Notes under the pieces: model-generated
What the model saw: only the letters and a program-made list of their open reading frames with translations
Database searches by the model: none
Told to the model about the DNA's origin: nothing
Made by a program: the position numbers and the translations under genes
In this document: one piece after another, positions 56,442 to 64,000 of the stretch
Layout of the letters: every line of letters begins with the position of its first letter
How positions within the stretch are numbered: position 1 is the first letter of the stretch
DNA from: Prosthecobacter sp.
Lineage (GTDB): Bacteria > Verrucomicrobiota > Verrucomicrobiia > Verrucomicrobiales > Verrucomicrobiaceae
DNA: 64,000 nucleotides
NCBI RefSeq assembly: GCF_034366625.1
Contig: NZ_JAXMIH010000028.1
Location: forward strand, 1 to 64,000
Reading direction: 5' to 3'

Positions 56442-58580
56442 GTGCCCATCCGACTGCCATTCTTAGCCCTGCTCGTCCTCCTTTCTGGAGTCTGCATCGC
56501 CGCGCCTGCGTACACCAAGGTCGAATTCAATCGCGACATCCGCCCGATCCTCGCTGCCAAATGCTACGCGTGCCACGGTCCCGACGAAGACAAGCGCGAG
56601 GCCGATTTGCGGCTCGATGTGCGGGCTGAGGCGGTCAAAGAAGCCATCAAGCCCGGCAAACCGGATGACAGCGAGTTCTGGCATCGCATCACGACCGCTG
56701 ATCCTGATGATGTGATGCCGCCGCCATCCTCGCCGAAGCAGCTCACGAAAACCGAGCGCGATCTGTTTCGTCGCTGGATTGCTGAAGGGGCCGAATATCA
56801 GAATCACTGGGCCTTTGAGCCGATCAGGCGTCCCACGGTGCCGCCATCGAAACGCAGGAACCCCATCGACGCATTCATTGAGCACGAACTTGCCAAACAC
56901 GATCTCAAGCCGGCCGCTGAAGCCGACTCGGCCACGCTGATCCGCCGTGTTTATCTCGATCTCACCGGCCTGCCACCGACTCTAGAGGAGGTTGCGTCCT
57001 TCATTCGTCGGCCATCTTCGTTTGAGCCGGTCGTGGACCGACTCCTCGCCTCTCCCAACTTTGGCGAGCGCTGGGCACGTCACTGGCTGGACATGGCACG
57101 CTACGCCGACAGCAATGGTTTCCTCGGCGACGGCCTGCGCCCGAATGCTTACCGTTATCGCGATTGGGTGATCGACGCCATCAACCGCGACCTGCCGTTC
57201 GATCAGTTCACCATCGAGCAAATCGCGGGTGATTTACTGCCCAATCCCACACGCGAGCAAATCGCCGCCACCGGCTTTCATCGCAATGCCGCGCTCAACA
57301 CGGAAGCGGGTCTCGACAAAGAAGAAGCGCGTTTCCAAAATCTCGCCGATCGCGTGAACACCACAGGCCGCGTTTGGATGGGCCTCACCGTCGGTTGTGC
57401 GCAGTGCCACACGCACAAATACGATCCGATCACCATCCGCGATTACTACAGCTTCTACGCCTTCTTCGACAACACCGAGGATCGTGACGAGCCGACGTCA
57501 AAAGCACCCGCCCTTGCTGAAGTGATCAAGGATCGTCGGCAAACATACGTCCACATGGCCGGGGATTACACCCGGCGTGGCCCTGATGTCGTGCCTGCGA
57601 GCCTCTCGTCTCTGCCACCGATGAACAAGCCCACGCAGCCCGAGCCGAACCGCCTCGATCTCGCGAAATGGCTCGTGTCGCCCAATCATCCGCTCACCAG
57701 CCGCGTCGCGGTGAATCAAATCTGGAGCAAGCTCTTTGGCACCGGCCTCGTGCGCACGCCTGATGATTTCGGCACCAGCGGTGAGTCGCCCTCGCATCCT
57801 GAATTGCTCGACTGGCTCGCCTCCGAGTTCATGCGCGAGGGTTGGAGCCGCAAGCAGCTTATCAAGACCATCGTGATGAGCGACACCTACCGCCAGTCCT
57901 CCGCGCATCGCGATGACATCGTCGTGCTTGACCCGCTGAACCGACTGCTTTCGCGTCAAAACCGCGTACGTCTCGATGCTGAAATCCTGCGTGACTCTGC
58001 ACTCGCTGTCAGCGGCTTGCTCAAGCGCAGCATTGGCGGCCCGAGCTTTCGCCCGCCGTTGCCGGAGGATGTGTTCGATGTCGGTCGCTCCTCAAACTGG
58101 CAGGCCAGTCCCGGTGACGAAATCTACCGCCGCAGCCTCTACATCATCACGCTGCGCAGCGTGCTCTATCCCACGCTCACCACCTTCGACGCACCGGATG
58201 CCGCCGACTCCTGCGTGCGCCGCGAACGTTCGAATACTCCGCTGCAAGCCCTCACGATGATGAATGACGGTGTTTTCGTCGAAGCGGCGCAATCGCTGGC
58301 TCTTCGCATCGTGCGAGAAGACGCGTCAGAAACATCAAAACGCCTCCAGAAACTCTTCCAGCTTGTTTTGAACCGCGCACCACGTGCGGAAGAGATTTTG
58401 CGTCTGAAATCATTCCACGCGGAGCAAAAGGCCCACGTGCAAAATGGCGGTGCAGAAGCTCTGGAAGCCCTCGGCATCATCAAAAAGGCTGTTTCGCCAG
58501 CCGAAGCCATCGAAGCAGCTACACTCGTCGCCACCGCACGCGTGCTCATGAACCTGGATGAGTTTATCAACCGCGAATAG
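56442..58580 (+). CDS. Cytochrome/DUF1549/DUF1553 protein, compact form
   Basis: A 712-residue exported protein that seems to use a GTG start, giving signal peptide PIRLPFLALLVLLSGVCIAA. PSCyt1 carries CYACHG near residue 41, DUF1549 begins near 150 (LDLTGLPPTLEEVASFI) with the second site CAQCHTHKYDP, and DUF1553 begins near 415 (HPLTSRVAVNQIWSKLFGTG). It lacks the coiled coil and inserted sandwich present at 7300 and 28292, making it the shortest cytochrome-bearing version here. A DUF1501 gene follows after 60 bases. Confidence 0.9.
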   Translation: MPIRLPFLALLVLLSGVCIAAPAYTKVEFNRDIRPILAAKCYACHGPDEDKREADLRLDVRAEAVKEAIKPGKPDDSEFWHRITTADPDDVMPPPSSPKQLTKTERDLFRRWIAEGAEYQNHWAFEPIRRPTVPPSKRRNPIDAFIEHELAKHDLKPAAEADSATLIRRVYLDLTGLPPTLEEVASFIRRPSSFEPVVDRLLASPNFGERWARHWLDMARYADSNGFLGDGLRPNAYRYRDWVIDAINRDLPFDQFTIEQIAGDLLPNPTREQIAATGFHRNAALNTEAGLDKEEARFQNLADRVNTTGRVWMGLTVGCAQCHTHKYDPITIRDYYSFYAFFDNTEDRDEPTSKAPALAEVIKDRRQTYVHMAGDYTRRGPDVVPASLSSLPPMNKPTQPEPNRLDLAKWLVSPNHPLTSRVAVNQIWSKLFGTGLVRTPDDFGTSGESPSHPELLDWLASEFMREGWSRKQLIKTIVMSDTYRQSSAHRDDIVVLDPLNRLLSRQNRVRLDAEILRDSALAVSGLLKRSIGGPSFRPPLPEDVFDVGRSSNWQASPGDEIYRRSLYIITLRSVLYPTLTTFDAPDAADSCVRRERSNTPLQALTMMNDGVFVEAAQSLALRIVREDASETSKRLQKLFQLVLNRAPRAEEILRLKSFHAEQKAHVQNGGAEALEALGIIKKAVSPAEAIEAATLVATARVLMNLDEFINRE

Positions 58581-58640
58581 CCACATCACTCACGGCTCAC
58601 CATCGCAACACTTCCTTCCCTTCGTCCGTTTAGAAACGCC

Positions 58641-59978
58641 ATGCTCACCCTTTTCTCCAAACAGTCCGCCAACCGCTACTGCGACGGCCTTTCGCGTCGT
58701 TCGTTTCTGCGCATCGGCGGCCTTGGGCTCGGCGGCTTGAGTTTTCCCGAGTTGCTGCGTGCGGAGTCGGAACAGGCCCTCGGCAAATCGCAGAAGGCGC
58801 TCATCCTGGTTTACCTGCCGGGCGGGCCGCCGCACCAGGACATGTATGACATCAAGGTGAACGCGCCTTCGGAGGTGCGCGGGCCGTTCAAGGCCATCGG
58901 CACGAATGTGCCGGGCATCCAGATCAGCGAGCACCTGTCGCGCATGGCGAAGATGGCGGACAAGTTCAGCTTCATCCGCAGCGTCGTGGGCGCGAAGGAT
59001 CGGCATGAGAGCTTTCAATGCGTGACGGGCCGTCTCAGCAACAACGCGCCTCCGGGCGGCTGGCCGGAGATCGGCAGCGTGGTGTCGAAGCTCAAAGGCG
59101 GAGCGCCCACGGTGCCCGGTTATGTGAATCTCTCGCAGCAGATGAAGCACACGCCCTACAATCAAGGACGGCCGAGTTTCCTTGGCGTGGCGCATGCGCC
59201 TTTCATGCCCTTGGAGCGCGGGAAAGAGGACATGTCGCTCAATGGTGTGACGCTGGAGCGGCTGGGCGATCGTCGTGGACTGCTCTCTGCCTTCGACAGC
59301 TTCCGCCGCGAGACCGATGCCTCGGGCACGATGGCGGGCATCGATGTCTTCCGGCAGCAGGCCTACGGCATTCTCACCTCCTCGCGTCTCGTCGATGCGC
59401 TCGACCTTTCCAAGGAGTCGCCCAAGCTCCGCGAGCGCTATGGCAAAGGAACGGAGAAGATCCAAGGGGATGCCGCGCCGCGACTGAATGAGCAGTTTTT
59501 GCTCGCACGCCGACTCGTCGAGGCCGGTGTGCGCGTGGTGACGCTCAGCTACAGCTTTTGGGACTGGCACGGGCAGAACTTCAAGAACGCGCAGGAAAAC
59601 TTACCTGACTTTGATCAGGCGATCACCGCGCTCGTGCAGGACTTGCATGAACGTGGCATGGACAAGGATGTGACCGTGCTCGCCTGGGGCGAATTTGGCC
59701 GCACGCCACGCGTGAATGACAAAGGTGGACGCGATCACTGGCCGAACGTCTCCTGTGCGTTGCTCGCCGGTGGCGGCATGCGAAATGGACAATTCATCGG
59801 TGCCACCGACCGCCTCGGCGGGGAAGCATCGGATCGCCCCGTGCACTTCCAGGAGATATTCGCCACGCTTTATAACAACCTCGGCATCAATCCGCATACC
59901 AGCACGGTGTCCGACTTCTCCGGTCGCCCGCACTATCTTGTCGATAACGAATTCCAGTCGATCAAGGAGCTGGCGTAG
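58641..59978 (+). CDS. DUF1501 protein with altered DPKP motif
   Basis: A 445-residue Tat-exported DUF1501 protein (LSRRSFLRIGGLGLGGLSFP). The usual D-P-K-P segment after GG(P/Q)xHxDxY is replaced: YLPGGPPHQDMYDIKVNAP. The later landmarks are intact (WGEFGRTPRVNDKGGRDHWP, GQFIGATDRLGGEA). It pairs with the DUF1549/1553 gene upstream. A CGTCCGTTTA sequence eight bases before the start partly resembles the recurring promoter box. Confidence 0.88.
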   Translation: MLTLFSKQSANRYCDGLSRRSFLRIGGLGLGGLSFPELLRAESEQALGKSQKALILVYLPGGPPHQDMYDIKVNAPSEVRGPFKAIGTNVPGIQISEHLSRMAKMADKFSFIRSVVGAKDRHESFQCVTGRLSNNAPPGGWPEIGSVVSKLKGGAPTVPGYVNLSQQMKHTPYNQGRPSFLGVAHAPFMPLERGKEDMSLNGVTLERLGDRRGLLSAFDSFRRETDASGTMAGIDVFRQQAYGILTSSRLVDALDLSKESPKLRERYGKGTEKIQGDAAPRLNEQFLLARRLVEAGVRVVTLSYSFWDWHGQNFKNAQENLPDFDQAITALVQDLHERGMDKDVTVLAWGEFGRTPRVNDKGGRDHWPNVSCALLAGGGMRNGQFIGATDRLGGEASDRPVHFQEIFATLYNNLGINPHTSTVSDFSGRPHYLVDNEFQSIKELA

Positions 59979-59983
59979 CTCGC

Positions 59984-61468
59984 ATGTCCCCCTTTGAAAA
60001 ACATCTCACGCAAACGCGCCGCGATTTCCTCGCGACGAGTTCCTGCGGGTTGGGGACGCTCGCTTTAGCGTCATTACTGAAGCAGGACGGGCTGCTGGCG
60101 GAGGAGGCGAGCCTTCCGGCGAATCCGCTTTCAACTCGCGTGGCACATTTCGCGCCGAAGGCGGAGCGTTGCATCTTCATCTTCCTCGAAGGAGGGCCGT
60201 CGCAGATGGACCTCTTTGATCCGAAGCCGCTCTTGAACAAATACGACGGCCAGCCGCTGCCCGACTCCATCGTGGGCAATGCGAAGTTCGCCTTCCTGCA
60301 AAAGGAATCGGCCACCGTGATGGGCACGAAGCGTGTCTTCAAAAAGCACGGTCAATGCGGCATGGAGATCAGTGATCTGCTGCCGCACATCGCCACTTGT
60401 GCGGATGACATCGCGTTGATTCGCTCGATGCACACGACGCAGTTCAATCATCTGCCCGGCCAGCTCATGCTAAACTGCGGCGCGGCGCTGCTCGGGCGTC
60501 CGAGCGTCGGCTCATGGGTGACCTACGGCCTCGGCAATGCTTCGCAGGAGCTGCCGTCGTATGTCGTGATGGTCAGCAAAGGTCGCGGCCTGCCTGGTGG
60601 CAGCTCCACATGGTCCAGTGGCTTTTTGCCGTCGTCGTATGGCGGTGTGATGTTTCGCAATGGAGCATCCCCCGTGCTGAATCTCGCCAACCCCGATGGC
60701 ATCACGCCGGAGATGCAATCCGCGAGCATCCGCGCCCTGAACGACCTCAATCGCCTCCAGCACAAGCACATCGGCGATCCTGAGATCGCGGCTCGCATCA
60801 ACAGCTACGAGCTGGCCTTCCGCATGCAAAGCTCGGCGCCGGAACTGGTCGATCTCAGTGGTGAATCACAGGCCACGCTCGACGCGTATGGCGTGAATCG
60901 CATCGAGCCGCCCATCAAGAGCAACCTCGGCGGCATCGGCAACTACCAGACCTTCTCGCGCCAGTGTTTGAATGCGCGACGCATGGTCGAGCGCGGCGTG
61001 CGTTTCGTGAACATCATCCACGCCTCGTGGGATCATCACAGCAGCCTCGATCCGCAGCTCGCTCACAATTGCCAGATGGTCGATCAGCCCATCGCCGCGC
61101 TGCTGAAGGATCTGAAACAACGCGGCCTGCTCGACACCACGCTCGTCGTGTGGGGCAGCGAGTTCGGTCGCACCGCATTGGGCGAGAACCGCAAGGGTTT
61201 CAAGAAAGTCACGGGCCGCGATCATCATCCCGCCGCGTTCAGTTTGTGGATGGCCGGCGGCGGCATCAAAGGCGGCCAGGTCCATGGCGAGACCGATGAC
61301 TTCGCCTGGCACGTCGCGCGCGATCCCGTGTCCATGCACGACTTCCATGCCACGATCCTGCATCTCTTCGGCCTCGATCACAACAAGCTCAGCTACCGTT
61401 TCCAAGGCCTCGACTTCCGCCTCACTGGCGTGAATCCTGCGAAGGTGGTGAAGGGACTGATCGCGTGA
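59984..61468 (+). CDS. DUF1501 protein, Tat-exported
   Basis: A 494-residue DUF1501 protein (Tat region QTRRDFLATSSCGLGTLALA). Landmarks are FLEGGPSQMDLFDPKPLL, RSMHTTQFNHLPGQLML, GSEFGRTALGENRKGF and GRDHHPAAFSLWMAGGG, grouping it with the copies at 10446 and 30754. It follows the previous DUF1501 gene by five bases, so two DUF1501 proteins are made in tandem. The next gene is a DUF1549 protein without its cytochrome. Confidence 0.88.
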   Translation: MSPFEKHLTQTRRDFLATSSCGLGTLALASLLKQDGLLAEEASLPANPLSTRVAHFAPKAERCIFIFLEGGPSQMDLFDPKPLLNKYDGQPLPDSIVGNAKFAFLQKESATVMGTKRVFKKHGQCGMEISDLLPHIATCADDIALIRSMHTTQFNHLPGQLMLNCGAALLGRPSVGSWVTYGLGNASQELPSYVVMVSKGRGLPGGSSTWSSGFLPSSYGGVMFRNGASPVLNLANPDGITPEMQSASIRALNDLNRLQHKHIGDPEIAARINSYELAFRMQSSAPELVDLSGESQATLDAYGVNRIEPPIKSNLGGIGNYQTFSRQCLNARRMVERGVRFVNIIHASWDHHSSLDPQLAHNCQMVDQPIAALLKDLKQRGLLDTTLVVWGSEFGRTALGENRKGFKKVTGRDHHPAAFSLWMAGGGIKGGQVHGETDDFAWHVARDPVSMHDFHATILHLFGLDHNKLSYRFQGLDFRLTGVNPAKVVKGLIA

Positions 61469-61469
61469 T

Positions 61470-63320
61470 TTGCAGAGGAAAAAGCCGTTCACACCACGTT
61501 TTGGTCAGGTGCCAAACGCCCCGCTCCAAATCATCGCCACCTCACTCCTGCTCTGCGTCATCACGCAGGCGGCGGAGCCTGTGGCGATTGATTGGGCCAA
61601 GGCACGCCAGCACTGGTCCTTCGTGCCGCCGAAGGCCCGGGCCTTGCCAAAGGTGAAAGACGCCGCATGGCCGCGTGGGCGTGTGGATCACTTCATCCTC
61701 GCGAGCATGGAGGCGAAGGATCTCACACCTTCACGTGAGGCCGATGCGCGGACTTTGATCCGCCGCGTGACCTTTGACCTCACCGGCCTGCCGCCGACGC
61801 CTGAGGAGGTGCGGGTGTTTGTAAATGACACGCGCCCGGATGCCTATGCACGGCTGGCAGAGGATTTGCTTGGTCGTCGCGCCTTTGGCGAGCGCATGGC
61901 GAGTGTGTGGCTCAATCTCGCGCGCTATGCCGAGGATCAGGCGCATCAGGTAGGCGGCAACTCCTCGCTCAACTATCCGAACGCGTGGCGTTATCGCGAC
62001 TGGGTCATCGCGGCCTTCAATGCCGACCTGCCTTACGATGCATTCATCGAGAAGCAGCTCGCGGTTGATTTGATCGAGCCGCAAAACAAGGCAGACCTCG
62101 CCGCGCTCGGTTTTCTCGGGCTCGGGCACAAGCTGTATGCTCGCAGCCGGCTGGATGTGCAGGCGGAGGAGTGGTCGGAGCAGGTGGACACTGTTTCGCA
62201 GACTTTTCTCGGCCTCACGGTTGCCTGCGCACGCTGCCACGATCACAAGTTCGATCCGATCACGGCCCGCGATTACTACGCCATGGCTGGTGTCTTCGCC
62301 TCGGTGCAGATGGTGAATCTGCGCCCCGATGGCAAGGAGGAGGACAGCAAAACATTGGCCGACAAGATGGACCCTGGCACCCTTCACGTCGTGCGCGACC
62401 TCAAGCCGCATGACCTGCCCGTCTATGATCGTGGTGATATGGAGGCTCCAGGCACCACGGCTCCGCGTGGCTGGTTGCAGGTGCTGAGCAAGGGTGAGCC
62501 GGCGAAGTTTCAGCAAGGCAGCGGTCGTGCGGAGTTGGCCCGCCAGATCACCGATCCTGCCAATCCGCTCACGGCCCGCGTGATGGTGAATCGCGTGTGG
62601 GATCTGCTCTTCGGCAAGCCCCTGGCACGCACCACGAGTAACTTCGGCGCGACGGGCGACAAACCGACACATCCTGAACTGCTCGACGACCTCGCCATCC
62701 GCTTCATGCAGGACGGCTGGTCCTTGAAGCGTCTCATGCGCGAACTGGTCATGTCCGCCACCTATCGCCAAAGCAGCAGCGGCAGCGCCGCGAACTCCCA
62801 GCTTGATGAAGCAAACGATCACCTCTGGCGCATGAACCGCCGCCAGCTCGGTATCGAATCGTGGCGCGATGCCATCATGGCCACCGCAGGCACGCTCACT
62901 CTGGAAGGCGGCGCATCGCAGAGCCTCGATGCTCCCACGCATCACAAACGCACGATTTACTCCCAGGTCAGCCGCCGCGAGCTGAACAAGACGCTCATGC
63001 TCTTCGATTACCCGGATGCGAACGTCCACGCCGCCCGCCGAAGCAGCAGCACCACGCCCACGCAGAAGCTCTTCGTGATGAACAGCCCCTTCATCATCGA
63101 GCAGTCGAAAAAGCTCGCCCAGCGCCTTCAGCAAAGCGGCAATGATGACATTGCACGTATTCGCCACGCCTACGAACTCCTTTTTGCCCGCGAACCCGAG
63201 ACGGAAGAACTCGCCATCGCCCAGGAGTTTCTGAAACAACCCGCCGAGTCTGCCCTCACCGCGTGGGAGCAGCTCGCGCAGGCTCTGCTGGCCACCAACG
63301 AAATGCTTTATGTGGACTGA
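61470..63320 (+). CDS. DUF1549/DUF1553 protein lacking the N-terminal cytochrome
   Basis: About 616 residues. Start is uncertain: TTG at 61470 gives a basic n-region, while GTG at 61509 gives a short signal peptide (PNAPLQIIATSLLLCVITQAAE). After the signal the protein goes straight to the PSCyt2-like linker and DUF1549 (FDLTGLPPTPEEVRVFV, with CARCHDHKFDP), then DUF1553 (NPLTARVMVNRVWDLLFGKP). There is no CxxCH near the N-terminus as in its paralogues. It follows the upstream DUF1501 gene by one base. Confidence 0.87.
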   Translation: MQRKKPFTPRFGQVPNAPLQIIATSLLLCVITQAAEPVAIDWAKARQHWSFVPPKARALPKVKDAAWPRGRVDHFILASMEAKDLTPSREADARTLIRRVTFDLTGLPPTPEEVRVFVNDTRPDAYARLAEDLLGRRAFGERMASVWLNLARYAEDQAHQVGGNSSLNYPNAWRYRDWVIAAFNADLPYDAFIEKQLAVDLIEPQNKADLAALGFLGLGHKLYARSRLDVQAEEWSEQVDTVSQTFLGLTVACARCHDHKFDPITARDYYAMAGVFASVQMVNLRPDGKEEDSKTLADKMDPGTLHVVRDLKPHDLPVYDRGDMEAPGTTAPRGWLQVLSKGEPAKFQQGSGRAELARQITDPANPLTARVMVNRVWDLLFGKPLARTTSNFGATGDKPTHPELLDDLAIRFMQDGWSLKRLMRELVMSATYRQSSSGSAANSQLDEANDHLWRMNRRQLGIESWRDAIMATAGTLTLEGGASQSLDAPTHHKRTIYSQVSRRELNKTLMLFDYPDANVHAARRSSSTTPTQKLFVMNSPFIIEQSKKLAQRLQQSGNDDIARIRHAYELLFAREPETEELAIAQEFLKQPAESALTAWEQLAQALLATNEMLYVD

Positions 63321-63336
63321 ACACAACCCAGCCCAG

Positions 63337-64000
63337 ATGACCCGGCGTGACGCTCTCCAACGACTCTCAGCGGGCTTCGGCGCGATCGGTCTCGCGGGCA
63401 TGATGGGATCGCAGGCGAACGCGGCGGTGAAGCAGCAGGTCACGCCGAAGGCGAAGCGAGTGATCTTCCTCTTCATGAACGGCGCGCCGTCGCATATCGA
63501 CACCTTTGATCCGAAACCGGCGCTGAAGAAATACGAGGGCCAGCAGCCGTCGGGCAAGCTTTACCGCGCACCGAAGACGAGCGGCTTCATGTCGTCGCCG
63601 CTGAAGTTTAGCAAGTGTGGTCAAAGTGGCATCGAGGTGAGCGAGAGCCTGCCAGCACTGGGCAGCATCATCGACGATTGCTGCGTCATTCGTTCCATGC
63701 ACACGGACGTGCCAAATCATGAGCCCGCACTGCTCATGATGAACACCGGCAACATTCAGCCGATCCGCCCCTCGCTCGGCTCGTGGGTGCTGTATGGGCT
63801 TGGCAGCGAAAATGAGAACCTGCCGGGCTTTGTCGTGCTGCGGCCCACGCCGAACATCGTGGTGGGACCGGCGCTGTGGAGCAACTCTTTCCTGCCAGCC
63901 GAGTATCAGGCCACCGGTGTCATCACCTCCGACATGAGCGTGGACAAACTCGTCGCCAACGTGCGCAACTCTGTGCTCGCCCCCGCACAGCAGCGACGGC
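63337..64000 (+). CDS. DUF1501 protein, truncated by window end
   Basis: The start ATG opens MTRRDALQRLSAGFGAIGLA, a Tat signal, and about 221 residues are in the window. Landmarks are FMNGAPSHIDTFDPKPAL, KCGQSGIEVSESLPALG and RSMHTDVPNHEPALLMMNTG; the GEFGRTP and GRDH segments must lie beyond 64000. It is 16 bases after the cytochrome-less DUF1549 gene, so this pair has the order DUF1549 then DUF1501 like the earlier ones. Confidence 0.85.
   Translation, partial: MTRRDALQRLSAGFGAIGLAGMMGSQANAAVKQQVTPKAKRVIFLFMNGAPSHIDTFDPKPALKKYEGQQPSGKLYRAPKTSGFMSSPLKFSKCGQSGIEVSESLPALGSIIDDCCVIRSMHTDVPNHEPALLMMNTGNIQPIRPSLGSWVLYGLGSENENLPGFVVLRPTPNIVVGPALWSNSFLPAEYQATGVITSDMSVDKLVANVRNSVLAPAQQRR

Noticed and set aside
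61731..63557. 608-codon open frame on the minus strand
   Set aside because: Antisense to the DUF1549/1553 gene and the start of a DUF1501 gene, both with strong family motifs; no domain in the antisense product.

Overview
The window looks like a chromosomal segment of a PVC-superphylum bacterium, most likely Verrucomicrobiota and less likely a planctomycete. The evidence is its gene families: seven DUF1501 proteins, five DUF1549/DUF1553 proteins of which four start with a PSCyt1-type cytochrome domain, a DUF1592/DUF1588/DUF1585 protein, a DUF1552 protein, a cytochrome/WD40 protein, a PVC-type membrane-bound dehydrogenase with a C-terminal heme site, and DUF3472, DUF4838 and PPC-domain proteins. 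Almost all genes lie on the + strand in tight runs with ATGA stop/start overlaps. I see no rRNA, tRNA, CRISPR array or transposase, and no gene-free stretch longer than about 130 bases.

Layout. (1) 1-2847, minus strand: the three-gene NAD(P) transhydrogenase operon. (2) 2957-11870: a secreted dehydrogenase/cytochrome, an SGNH esterase, a LamG-fold protein, then the first DUF1549/DUF1553-DUF1501 pair. (3) 11926-20864: an amino-acid catabolic run (tdh, DUF3472, kbl, a BSP-type metalloprotease, putA) followed by MarC-like and TRIC-like membrane proteins. (4) 20896-27594: a Tat-exported NHL propeller, DUF1501, a double-esterase fusion, a cyclase-like barrel protein with a heme motif, and an M23 peptidase with PKD repeats. 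(5) 27645-35996: a GntR/FCD regulator that overlaps a DUF1549/1553-DUF1501-DUF1592 operon and has a GGTATACC palindrome at its own start. (6) 36040-50611: a typical PVC cluster (DUF1549/1553 with an Ig-like domain, hydrolase fusion, PPC protein, cytochrome/WD40 protein, DUF1501, DUF1552) that appears interrupted by an AbiE toxin-antitoxin pair, a small zinc-ribbon gene, a relic of a second WD40 gene and a ParD/PemK-like toxin-antitoxin pair. (7) 50657-56417: secreted glycan- or phosphate-directed enzymes (parallel beta-helix, sialidase-fold, PhoD-like phosphatase, DUF4838). (8) 56442-64000: two more DUF1549/1553 genes with three DUF1501 genes, the last cut by the window edge.

How the genes may work together: most products carry Sec or Tat signals, so the region looks like an exported machinery for attacking complex glycans or other polymers. 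c-type cytochrome/DUF1549-1553 proteins are paired repeatedly with DUF1501 proteins, which belong to the alkaline-phosphatase/sulfatase-like superfamily. Transhydrogenase, threonine and proline catabolism supply central metabolism. The biochemical role of the DUF1549/1553-DUF1501 pairs is not established, so that link is inference.

Beyond the genes, four sequence-level signals stand out. There is a perfect 22-bp-arm inverted repeat inside the putA linker. A 9-bp tandem repeat sits in-frame, in opposite orientations, in two cytochrome-type genes. A recurring CGTAGGTTTR-like box lies 4-5 bases upstream of several start codons and looks like a promoter for leaderless transcripts. A GntR operator-like palindrome sits directly at the start of a PVC cytochrome operon.
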